A DNA stretch of 64,000 bases, from contig NZ_CP104174.1 in NCBI RefSeq assembly GCF_025200925.1, positions 2,294,001 to 2,358,000 on the forward strand, given 5' to 3'. This DNA comes from Bradyrhizobium sp. CB1015 (GTDB taxonomy: Bacteria > Pseudomonadota > Alphaproteobacteria > Rhizobiales > Xanthobacteraceae). A model generated the notes under the pieces. It was not told where the DNA came from. It saw only the letters and a list, made by a program, of their open reading frames with translations, and made no database searches. Every line of letters starts with the position of its first letter. The first letter of the stretch is position 1. This document shows positions 54,991 to 64,000 of this stretch, one piece after another. The position numbers and the translations under genes are program-made.

Positions 54991-56738
54991 GAATGTTACT
55001 GGACAACTTCTCGCCGATGATTGGGTCAGTGCCATCGAATTGGTTCGGTGGCATCTATGGCGGGAAAGATCAGCATGGGCGCGCGGCGCGAGGTGGTGTC
55101 GGCGGTGACGGAGCGTTACCGGTCGGCCAAACGAGCGGAGAAGGGACCGATCCTCGACGAGCTGTGCGCGACGACGGGCTGGCATCGCAAGCATGCGGTG
55201 CGCGCGCTCCGGCGACGCGAGGCGGTTGGACCGGGCGAGGTCGAGGCAACAAGAGAGCGAAGACGCAGATATGGCGCGATGATCAAGGACGCGCTGACTG
55301 CGCTGTGGGAGGCGTCGGATCGGGTGTGCGGCAAGCGGCTCAAGGTGATGATCCCGATCTTGCTGCCTGCCCTTGAGCAACATGGCCGATTGCAGCTTGG
55401 CCAGTCGGACCGTGATCGTGTTCTGGCTATCAGCGCCGCCACCATCGATCGCCTGCTCGTCGATGTGAAGATCGCGGCGAGCGGCGGCAGGCGGCGCCGT
55501 GCCGGGTTCTATTCGGCAATCCGGCGCGAGGTCCCGATCCGCACGTTCAACGACTGGAACAGCCCGGTGCCCGGCTTCTGCGAGGTCTACATGGTCGCCC
55601 ATGGCGGCACGTCGGTGGCCGGCTCGTTCATTCAAACCCTCACGATGGTCGATGTCGCCACCGGCTGGACGGAGTGCCTGCCGTTACTGACGCGGGAAGG
55701 TTCGCTGGTCGTCGAGGCGATCAACCGCGCACAGAGCCTGTTCCCCTGGCTGTTGCGCGGCGTGGACTTCGACAACGATAGCGCCTTCATGAACGATGTC
55801 GTCGTGCCATGGTGTCGTGAACAGAAGCTCGAAGTCACTCGCTCGCGCGCCTATAAGAAGAACGATCAGGCGTTTGTCGAGCAGAAGAATGGTGCCGTCG
55901 TCCGCCGCCTCATGGGCTATGGCCGCTTCGATGGCGTCGAGACGGCGCGCATGATGGGGCCGCCTCTATGCGGCGGCAGGGCTCTACGTCAACTTCTTCC
56001 AGCCGTCGTTCAAGCTGAAGGAGAAGCGTCGCGAGGGGCTAAAGTGATCAAGCGCTATCATCTCCCTTCGACGCCCTATGAGCGTGCCTTGGCGCATCCC
56101 AAGGTGACCGCGGCCGTGAAGAAACGGCTACGCGATCAGTATCGCTCGCTCGATCCGGTCGCGCTGTTAGCGGAGATTCGCGCGACCCAAGAGGAATTAG
56201 GCAATCGCGTCGATCGTCGTGCCGGACAGGCGCGCGGCCCGCAACCCGCTCACATTAGCATCCCGCCAGCGACGTTCGCGAAGACGCTCGGCAAGACCGC
56301 GACGGCCGGCGAGCCGCGTGCCACACACCGGCGAACTCGTCGGCCGTATAAGACCAGAGTTCGAATGCCGTCCAAGCTCGATCGGCATATTGCCGCGATC
56401 GAGGCGTGGCTCGCAGAGCAGCCGCAGCTGACGGCGATCGCAATTGTCGGCCGGCTGCGCGAGAAATACCCAGAGGAGTTCGGAAAGAGACAGCATTCGA
56501 TTGTGCAACGTCTGCTGAGGACGCTCAGACGGAGGGCTGCCGAATGGTTGGTCGCCCAGTGCACGCTCGACGACGCCACGACCGCTGCCCCATTGCCCGG
56601 GGTTGTGGACGGCTCGGGCTATGTAGGGCCCGACCCGCCCACAGCCCCTCTCGTCGAGCAAGCCAGGAAAGCCATCTGGCGCGACCGATTAATCGACATC
56701 GGATCGTCATCGGTAATGGCGCCATCACGGTAACATTC
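54991..56738 (+). mobile_element. Insertion sequence with DDE (integrase-core) transposase
   Basis: Ends GAATGTTAC (54991-54999) and GTAACATTC (56730-56738) are a perfect 9-bp inverted pair bracketing the single transposase gene (about 1.75 kb). The right end overlaps the transposase stop codon. No clear target-site duplication was seen next to these ends, so exact borders are tentative. Confidence 0.6.
55057..56733 (+). CDS. DDE integrase-core transposase, probably inactive
   Basis: A 558-aa transposase with an N-terminal HTH (ELCATTGWHRKHAVRALRRR), an integrase catalytic core and a basic C-terminus. Catalytic positions: first Asp expected in CEVDMVAHGG reads CEVYMVAHGG (Tyr, codon TAC for GAC); second Asp in VDFDNDSAF; Glu in KKNDQAFVEQKNGAV. 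Between about 55957 and 56039 the frame is shifted by a +1 and then a -1 change, replacing the expected RLYAAAGLYVNFFQPSFKLK with GPPLCGGRALRQLLPAVVQA. Both changes suggest loss of activity. ATG 55057 is the family start (MAGKISMGARREVVSAV). Confidence 0.85.
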   Translation: MAGKISMGARREVVSAVTERYRSAKRAEKGPILDELCATTGWHRKHAVRALRRREAVGPGEVEATRERRRRYGAMIKDALTALWEASDRVCGKRLKVMIPILLPALEQHGRLQLGQSDRDRVLAISAATIDRLLVDVKIAASGGRRRRAGFYSAIRREVPIRTFNDWNSPVPGFCEVYMVAHGGTSVAGSFIQTLTMVDVATGWTECLPLLTREGSLVVEAINRAQSLFPWLLRGVDFDNDSAFMNDVVVPWCREQKLEVTRSRAYKKNDQAFVEQKNGAVVRRLMGYGRFDGVETARMMGPPLCGGRALRQLLPAVVQAEGEASRGAKVIKRYHLPSTPYERALAHPKVTAAVKKRLRDQYRSLDPVALLAEIRATQEELGNRVDRRAGQARGPQPAHISIPPATFAKTLGKTATAGEPRATHRRTRRPYKTRVRMPSKLDRHIAAIEAWLAEQPQLTAIAIVGRLREKYPEEFGKRQHSIVQRLLRTLRRRAAEWLVAQCTLDDATTAAPLPGVVDGSGYVGPDPPTAPLVEQARKAIWRDRLIDIGSSSVMAPSR

Positions 56739-56921
56739 GCAGATGCGGCAATACGAGGGTCAATATTCGGAGCCGCGACACACTATAGCCCAGCGCCGGT
56801 CAAAATCATCATGTCACCTCTTCGCCTTGTATTCGTGAGCAATTGGATTGAGCTCTTTTAGCCTGCCGTGGGTCGGCTTTTGTAGAAGCGATCGTCGTCG
56901 AGACGACACGCAGTTAATGCA

Positions 56922-56951
56922 GAAAGGTCGGGTATCGCTACCGGGCCTTTC
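56922..56951. terminator. Probable groEL terminator hairpin
   Basis: GAAAGG (56922-56927) pairs with CCTTTC (56946-56951) with an inner GGTA/TACC pair, 27 bp past the groEL stop on the - strand. The U-run is better on the + strand (TTTCTTCTTT), so it may end transcription in both directions. Confidence 0.45.
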
Positions 56952-56977
56952 TTCTTTCGAGCGCCCAATGGTTGGGA

Positions 56978-59009
<2,032 letters not shown>

Positions 59010-59043
59010 GCCATCCTCCTTGATTGTTGTGAATATTTTTGCG

Positions 59044-59070
59044 TTGGCAGCCGCAATGAGCGAGTGCTAA
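59044..59070 (-). promoter_or_regulatory. Degenerate CIRCE operator upstream of groES
   Basis: On the - strand, TTAGCACTC (59070-59062) is a perfect CIRCE left half, followed by a 9-bp spacer and GGCTGCCAA (59052-59044), which matches the right half GAGTGCTAA at 6 of 9 positions. It begins 35 bp upstream of the groES ATG. HrcA binding to this imperfect site is likely but may be weak. Confidence 0.72.
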
Positions 59071-59085
59071 CCGCCCTCACATATG

Positions 59086-60439
59086 CTAGTGACCCAGGGC
59101 CGCAAGAGGTTCGACCCGCGATGTTTGACTGCAACTGGGTTCTCGAGAAGGGATGCTGGCGGCGATCAGAGCAAGCGTGTGAGTCCGAATCTGGCCCGTG
59201 GCTGACTTCCGTTCTTGCCTCGCGGTGTCCGCTTTCGTGAGTGAGCGGAGGTCAGCGTTGACTTGGCCATGGGCGCCCTCGACCCAACCGAGACATGTGC
59301 GCCGCAGGATTGTTACGAACTGACATTCACTGGTCAGGCTATGCTCACAAATCACGTAAGTCGGATCGATTTCCTGCAGTGCCTTGACGGTATCCCGGAC
59401 GTAGTCCTCTTGATGGGGCGCGAGATGAAGGCCCCCGATCACCACATGAATTCTTTCCACACCGGACGCGGCTTGAGCTTGCCTGATCGCGTTGACCACG
59501 CCGCGATGGCTGCATGAAGTCAAGACGACAAGTCCCCGACCTTTCAAGGTTGAACGCCGTCGCGATCTCGTGCTGAAACTGATCCGGTACGACGGGCGCA
59601 CCACGCTCCGCCTCGCTCAGGCGCTCGGGATAACAGCCGACGCCTCGGTCGAAACCAATAGTCATTGCGCTCGGTGATAGTACCTTCTCGAATGTCTTCT
59701 GACCGATCTGCCCCGTGACCATGGCGTGATCGACTATCAGGGCAGGTCTCTGCGCGACGGTTACGGCCACGTCGGCCGCCTCGAGTGCCTTTCGGTCGAT
59801 GACAACGAAGCTGCCGCGCACCGGAGGCGCAGTCCACTCGCGTGCGCAGAAGCATCCCTCGCCGCCGACAAACAACGGTAGTTTGGGCTTTAGCTTGACA
59901 CTGTGCGCCTGCAAGAAGCCGACGAGGCCGCCAAAGTGGTCCTGGTGCCCGTGGCTGAGCACAAGTGCGTCGATGGCCGCAGGATCAATGCCAAGGAGGT
60001 TCGCGTTGTTGAGAAGGGCCTCCGGTGTGAACCCGAAATCAACCAGGATATTGCGCGTCTCGTCGCCGCGTCGCGACTCGACGTGCATCGCAAGGCCGAA
60101 TTCGCTGACCAACGTTCTGCGCGGCGGCTTGTTGCTGAGGCCCCCGCCAAAGTGCTGGACGTCGAGGTTGGGTAGCTTTCTGCTCGGGGCGACAGCGAAC
60201 TGATAGCTATCGATCACTATCCGGACTGCCACGCGGTCGAGCTCCGGCAATGATCCAGTGACGGCCTCCGCCCTGACCGGCTTCGAGCCACCGAGGAGCG
60301 TGGCAAGTATCACGCTTAAGGCACTTGCGCCTCCGCCACAGACAAATTCTCGCCGCCTCGTCGCGGAAGAACTGCGGCCGAGGCGCCTGAGGACCTCCTT
60401 GTCATAGCGCGATTGGAACTGAGGCGTAATCGATAGCCA
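59086..60439 (-). pseudogene. MBL-fold metallohydrolase (Tat-exported type) with several frameshifts
   Basis: The middle frame holds LVLSHGHQDHFGGLVGFLQA (the HxHxDH metal motif). Upstream sequence in that frame reads as a twin-arginine leader (SATRRREFVCGGGASALSVI), but no start lies in it; the good start (ATG 60439 after GGGAGG) is in another frame. Near 59547 an extra T shifts the frame; the continuation KGRGLVVLTSCSHRGVVNAI, GGLHLAPHQEDYVRDTVKAL is in the second frame. The expected C-terminal His/Cys motif after TYVI is replaced by unrelated sequence. Relatives include MBL proteins of the methanopterin-synthase-like group. Confidence 0.8.
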
Positions 60440-60758
60440 TTGCTAACCTCCCGTTCTGCCAACCATGAGGCCATAGACAGAAGGCGCAGGACCGCACGGA
60501 CATTCGCTTCGGAAGGTCGGGCGTCTTAACTCGAATACGATCCTATCTACTTCCTACTCCGTCAAGAGAAATGCCGGCCTGAACGCTGACGGCAAAGTTG
60601 CTGTCATTCCCGACGGGTAGCTTCGAGTAGTGGCTCCCGGCAGGGGGCGCGTTTCGGCACGTCCGGTCTGGCCTCAACTGCTGACATCCAGAGCGCAACC
60701 GTGATCCTCGTCTTAGGGCCAGCTGCGGACACGCTGCATGCAGAGCATCTATAGTGCA
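60440..60758. other. Intergenic stretch without a gene
   Basis: Nothing supported on either strand. It presumably held the promoter of the MBL gene. Confidence 0.45.
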
Positions 60759-60985
60759 TCAGCTTGATTGTAGCTGAGGTCCTTCATAGCCCTCGGTGAT
60801 TGCCATATCCCAGACCGACCGCCCTTGCCTAAGCTTCATTGCCGTCGAGTATTCCGGCGAGCGGTAGCAATCGATGGCAGCGGTGTAACTAGGAAATTCC
60901 AAAACGATGACGCGCGAGCGATGTACTCCTTGTACCCTTCGGGGTCGCTCACGTCCGCGAATACAACCCAGTAACCCTTAGCCAT
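60759..60985 (-). pseudogene. DUF1330 protein with an internal deletion
   Basis: GGAGG then ATG 60985 begins MAKGYWVVFADVSDPEGYKE, YIA, the start of a DUF1330 protein. A frame change follows and the other frame gives RVIVLEFPSYTAAIDCYRSP, EYSTAMKLRQGRSVWDMAIT, EGYEG, the family C-terminus. About 30 residues between them are missing. A deletion of roughly 90 bp with loss of frame. Confidence 0.8.
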
Positions 60986-61187
60986 TGGTGTTCGCCTCCA
61001 TGTTGCTCACGAGGCATTATTTCATGAGTTTTGCAAAATCCAAAGGCCCAGTCCGGAACCTCCGCCCGGGGTCAAACCTGACGTGAGCCGACAACCCTGA
61101 CTAGGTCTGCTTGGGCGAATAGCGGACATCATGAAAATGATCGCCCACTACGGCGGCCTTGTCTATCCGAGACATGTTCGATTGCCA

Positions 61188-62060
61188 TTAGCCGCTACGG
61201 GAGAGCGGGCGTTCTCGGCTGCCGAAGACCAGCGCAATTCCGCCGAGTATTGCAAACGATATTATGGAAAGACGAAGGGAAATTGCTTCTCCAAGCACTA
61301 CAGTGCCTCCCAGCGCGGCAATAGCGGGAACGCTCAATTGTACCGATGCGCTTTGCGCAGGCGTCAGCGCCGGGAGGACCGCGTACCAGATCGCATAGCC
61401 AAGCCCCGACGTAACTGCGCCGGAAAGAAACGCATAGGCGAGCCCGCCAACCGTGAGGTGAGCGCCGTGCAACAGAGCGTACAAGAAAAGACAAATTGCC
61501 ATTAGCAGCGAACGCACGAAATTTCCGGCCGTCGCGCTTATGGGATCCGCGACGCTACGGCCGAGCAAGGAGTAAGCGCCCCATGCAACGCCTGCAGTCA
61601 GCATAAGACACGTGCCAGCCACAGAAGGCGCCAACGCACCGGGAGCAACAAGCGCGGCCAGTCCTGCAACTGCAATTGTCAGTCCAAACCACTGTAAGGC
61701 GGATAGGCGCTCACCACGGATCAGCCCATAGCCCACCATTGTCGTCTGGACCGCGCCGAACAAAAGGAGCGATCCTGTACCGGCTGGAAGGGAGACATAA
61801 GCGAAGGAGAAAGCGGCCGCATAAGCGAATAGTGCTACAGATGCAGGCCACGATCCCCCGCGCTGTTCAGGCTTCCGGTGAAGCGATAAGACAAGGAATA
61901 GTACGCACGCGCCTGACGCTAGGCGGACCAGGGTAAAGGTGGCCGGGTCGACCGCAGCATGGGACAGGGCTAACCTGCAAAGTACGGAATTCGCGGCGAA
62001 CGCCGCCATTACCAAACCGGTCAGGGCAATTGTCCCGATCCTAATGCGAGGTTGCTTCAT
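61188..62060 (-). CDS. EamA/DMT-superfamily permease
   Basis: A 290-aa protein with about ten hydrophobic helices arranged as two EamA repeats. GLVMAAFAANSVLCRLALSH, PATFTLVRLASGACVLFLVL and the second-half SATAGNFVRSLLMAICLFLY and SASVQLSVPAIAALGGTVVL, GEAISLRLSIISF, are typical. Likely exports a small metabolite. ATG 62060 gives a 14-bp gap after the MaoC stop; a GTG at 62078 overlaps that stop (GTGA) and is an alternative. Confidence 0.87.
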   Translation of the reverse strand: MKQPRIRIGTIALTGLVMAAFAANSVLCRLALSHAAVDPATFTLVRLASGACVLFLVLSLHRKPEQRGGSWPASVALFAYAAAFSFAYVSLPAGTGSLLLFGAVQTTMVGYGLIRGERLSALQWFGLTIAVAGLAALVAPGALAPSVAGTCLMLTAGVAWGAYSLLGRSVADPISATAGNFVRSLLMAICLFLYALLHGAHLTVGGLAYAFLSGAVTSGLGYAIWYAVLPALTPAQSASVQLSVPAIAALGGTVVLGEAISLRLSIISFAILGGIALVFGSRERPLSRSG

Positions 62061-62074
62061 TCGCCGATGACCCG

Positions 62075-62554
62075 TCACCCGGCTACGGCACGCTTCGCCT
62101 GGTCGGCCACGCGCTGCGGCAGCGGCATCGTGTAAGTCGTCGCGGTTCCGACTACGCAAGTTTCGCCGCTTGCGTTGCGGACAATGGTCTCCAGCTTGCA
62201 GATCGGCTTGTCGTCCCGGACGTGCTCGACCTTGACGCTTGCCGTAATCGTCTCTCCAACTCGGACGGCCTTGACGAAACGCCAGTTGGTTTCGAGAAAC
62301 ACTGTACCCGGCCCTGGGAGATCTTCGGCAACGACGGCATTCATGAGACCTGTCGTGACCCCGCCCTGCACGATGAGCCCGCCGAAGGGTGAATTGGTTG
62401 CGAGTTCGACGTCGTAATGGATGGGGTTCTTGTCGCCCGTCATCGCGGTGAACATCTTGACATCTCGCATTGTAATCGTGCGGCTTCGTTCCGCGCGGCG
62501 ACCTGCCACGGGTCGGCCGGCCAGCGTTCGAGTCCAGGGTGAATCGGTCGACAT
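62075..62554 (-). CDS. MaoC-family hydratase
   Basis: A 159-aa hot-dog-fold protein with TMRDVKMFTAMTGDKNPIHY (the Asp and His of the hydratase 2 motif D-x-N-P-I-H), ATNSPFGGLIVQGGVTTGLM and FLETNWRFVKAVRVGETITA. These enzymes hydrate trans-2-enoyl-CoA to (R)-3-hydroxyacyl-CoA. It lies 10 bp after the FAD oxidoreductase gene. Confidence 0.85.
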   Translation of the reverse strand: MSTDSPWTRTLAGRPVAGRRAERSRTITMRDVKMFTAMTGDKNPIHYDVELATNSPFGGLIVQGGVTTGLMNAVVAEDLPGPGTVFLETNWRFVKAVRVGETITASVKVEHVRDDKPICKLETIVRNASGETCVVGTATTYTMPLPQRVADQAKRAVAG

Positions 62555-62564
62555 TTTCGTGCTC

Positions 62565-63734
62565 CTATGCTGCTAGGGACGGCTCTTGGGACAAGTTCGC
62601 GAGGTGATTGGCCTCGGCTTTCATGGCTGCACTCAGGTCAGCATGAAGCTGCTTTACCTCGTCGAGGTCCCACATAAAGGAGGCGATCGCATCGGTGGTG
62701 CGCATCAGCGGCAAGGACAGCTCGTCGCGCTCGCGCTGATAGGCCTCAAGCCCGCGGGTGCTGCCCTCGGCGATTCCTCGCGACAGCAATTGCGCGTCGC
62801 GGAGCGCGTCGGTCATACCGTGTGCAGTCAGGGGGTCCTTGAAATAGCCGGCATCGCCGACCAACGCCCATCCTGCTCCCTGACATTGCCGGAGGTAGCC
62901 CGTTGCGCCTGCAAAGCCTCGGAGGCGACCTGTCAGTGTGGACCTGCCAATCTCGGCGCGCAGCTGGGGAAAGCTCGATGCCAGCACCTGGAGAAAGCCG
63001 CGCGTGATATCGCCGCGAAATGCCGCGACGAATTGCGCAGCCGGAACCGCCGCGAAAACGCAGTGCCCGCCGTTCGTTGGAATTACGCCTGCCGCGGCGT
63101 TTTCTGCGAAATGCCAATGCAGGCCACTGGCCGCCAAGTCTGAAAAGTAACCAAACGCGACACCAGAGGCGTTGAAGCCTTCGATGATTGCCCGTGAATT
63201 GACGCACCGCGCGACGGTCGACTGGCGGCCGTCTGCACCGACGACGATATCCGCGCGCACGGTCCTAGACGCACCGCTGCTATCTCTGAAAGAGGCGCCA
63301 ATCACTCGACCGTTCGACGCAAATTGCAACTCGGAAACCGCAACGCCGTGGCGAACGGCCGCGCCGGCGTCGCGGGCTGCGTCAACCAGCAACGGATCAA
63401 GCACGGTACGTCTTGGTGCGAGAAGACAATCGACACCGTGAACCGAGTTAATGTCCACCCGAACGGCCTCGTCGCCATAGTGAAACGTAGTCGATCGAAT
63501 CGCGGGCGTTCCCGCCGCTGCAATGTTCGGAATCAGTCCCCAACGCGTGAGCTGCAACACCGCAGGCCGCATCAGGGCATGTGTCGACATCGTGTCAGAG
63601 CCATAGGGCCGCCGGTCGACCATCAGGACCTTTGCCCCCGACCGCGCTAACAGGAAGGCCGTGGCAGCGCCTGCACAGCGTGCGCCGACCACCACCGCGT
63701 CGTAATGTGAATCGAAACTATGCAGGCCATTCAT
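62565..63734 (-). CDS. FAD-dependent oxidoreductase (monooxygenase/GGR-like)
   Basis: A 389-aa flavoprotein: N-terminal dinucleotide motif DAVVVGARCAGAATAFLLAR, second signature DIVVGADGRQSTVA (DG motif), and FAD-ribityl site WALVGDAGYFKDPLTAHGMT. The pattern is that of p-hydroxybenzoate hydroxylase-fold enzymes and geranylgeranyl-reductase-like proteins; substrate unknown. It starts 10 bp after the stop of the upstream flavin monooxygenase gene. Confidence 0.87.
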   Translation of the reverse strand: MNGLHSFDSHYDAVVVGARCAGAATAFLLARSGAKVLMVDRRPYGSDTMSTHALMRPAVLQLTRWGLIPNIAAAGTPAIRSTTFHYGDEAVRVDINSVHGVDCLLAPRRTVLDPLLVDAARDAGAAVRHGVAVSELQFASNGRVIGASFRDSSGASRTVRADIVVGADGRQSTVARCVNSRAIIEGFNASGVAFGYFSDLAASGLHWHFAENAAAGVIPTNGGHCVFAAVPAAQFVAAFRGDITRGFLQVLASSFPQLRAEIGRSTLTGRLRGFAGATGYLRQCQGAGWALVGDAGYFKDPLTAHGMTDALRDAQLLSRGIAEGSTRGLEAYQRERDELSLPLMRTTDAIASFMWDLDEVKQLHADLSAAMKAEANHLANLSQEPSLAA

Positions 63735-63744
63735 GTATTTGCTC

Positions 63745-64000
63745 TCAGGCAGCAGCGCGATTGAGGTTCTGGCTCAGGTGAGCGGCGAGATCCGCAGCAT
63801 CGTCGCCCGCTCCGTCAAGGAATGACGATTTGCGCCTGCGCATGAACGGCAGGCCCATGACGTACATTCCCGGTGCGGCGGCAATCCCGCCATCGTGACG
63901 AATGCGCCCCTTGCGATCGAGCACGGGGACGTCCAGCCAGGAGTAGTCGGGGCGATATCCCGTCGCCCATATCACCGAACTAATGCCGGCTTCGATCAGG
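63745..64000 (-). CDS. Flavin-containing monooxygenase, C-terminal part
   Basis: Open from the window edge with no start: EAGISSVIWATGYRPDYSWL, DVPVLDRKGRIRHDGGIAAA, PGMYVMGLPFMRRRKSSFLD. ATGYRPD is the second NADPH/FAD signature of FMO/BVMO-type and YUC-like monooxygenases. The rest lies outside the window. Confidence 0.85.
   Translation of the reverse strand, partial: LIEAGISSVIWATGYRPDYSWLDVPVLDRKGRIRHDGGIAAAPGMYVMGLPFMRRRKSSFLDGAGDDAADLAAHLSQNLNRAAA

Overview
This is a high-GC chromosomal window with strong alphaproteobacterial character, most likely Bradyrhizobium or a close relative. The clues are an ALAS-type hemA, a groESL operon with a CIRCE-like operator, a triple-GAF histidine kinase, several small secreted proteins of the kind common in Bradyrhizobium, and many decayed genes and dispersed repeats. 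The genus call is from recognition of gene style, not from a database search.

Region 1 (1-23,660) is dense and nearly all on the + strand. It opens with acyl-CoA genes: the end of a CaiB-type CoA transferase, an enoyl-CoA hydratase, a YWTD beta-propeller protein and a 3-hydroxyacyl-CoA dehydrogenase. A heme O synthase plus cyoABCD operon for a bo3-type quinol oxidase follows, with 4-bp overlaps at every cyo junction. After two small hypothetical genes come 5-aminolevulinate synthase and a small secreted protein. A divergent HxlR regulator then faces a long catabolic cluster: HCCA isomerase-like DsbA-fold protein, acyl-CoA ligase, two SDRs, two acyl-CoA dehydrogenases, thiolase, nitronate monooxygenase-like flavoprotein, iron-type alcohol dehydrogenase/maleylacetate reductase, orphan solute-binding protein and glutathione transferase. 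Together they look like an uptake, activation and beta-oxidation route for an unidentified organic, possibly aromatic, acid.

Region 2 (24,304-36,227, - strand) is the most unusual part. A SARP/BTAD-type regulator precedes a gene set encoding a 796-aa protein, a HExxH metalloprotease-like protein, a small coiled-coil protein, a 388-aa unknown, a 1,596-aa protein combining an M35/Lys-N-like peptidase, a VanY carboxypeptidase, a serine-hydrolase-like domain, two peptidoglycan-binding domains, a second LAS-type peptidase and a GH73 glucosaminidase, and finally a poly-gamma-glutamate hydrolase. None has a visible signal peptide. The two largest proteins share an N-terminal (E/D)NPF motif and acidic/aromatic linkers. 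This is the best candidate for an undescribed system, perhaps a regulated cell-wall/polymer-attack cassette.

Region 3 (36,228-56,739) is a mixed, decaying accessory stretch. It holds remnants of an OppC-like permease, QueD, LigD, a GcvA-like LysR, PolX/ligase and a C13 peptidase, a frameshifted adenylate cyclase, a truncated IS110 transposase, a full-length DDE-type IS whose first catalytic Asp appears changed to Tyr, an 87-bp repeat pair and a 156-bp MITE-like element. Intact-looking genes include the triple-GAF kinase, an ICMT-like methyltransferase, a MAPEG protein, a response regulator and several small proteins.

Region 4 (56,740-64,000, - strand) holds groES-groEL with a degenerate CIRCE, two pseudogenes (MBL-fold and DUF1330), and a short operon of flavin monooxygenase (partial), FAD oxidoreductase, MaoC hydratase and EamA transporter.

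No tRNA, rRNA or CRISPR array was recognised.
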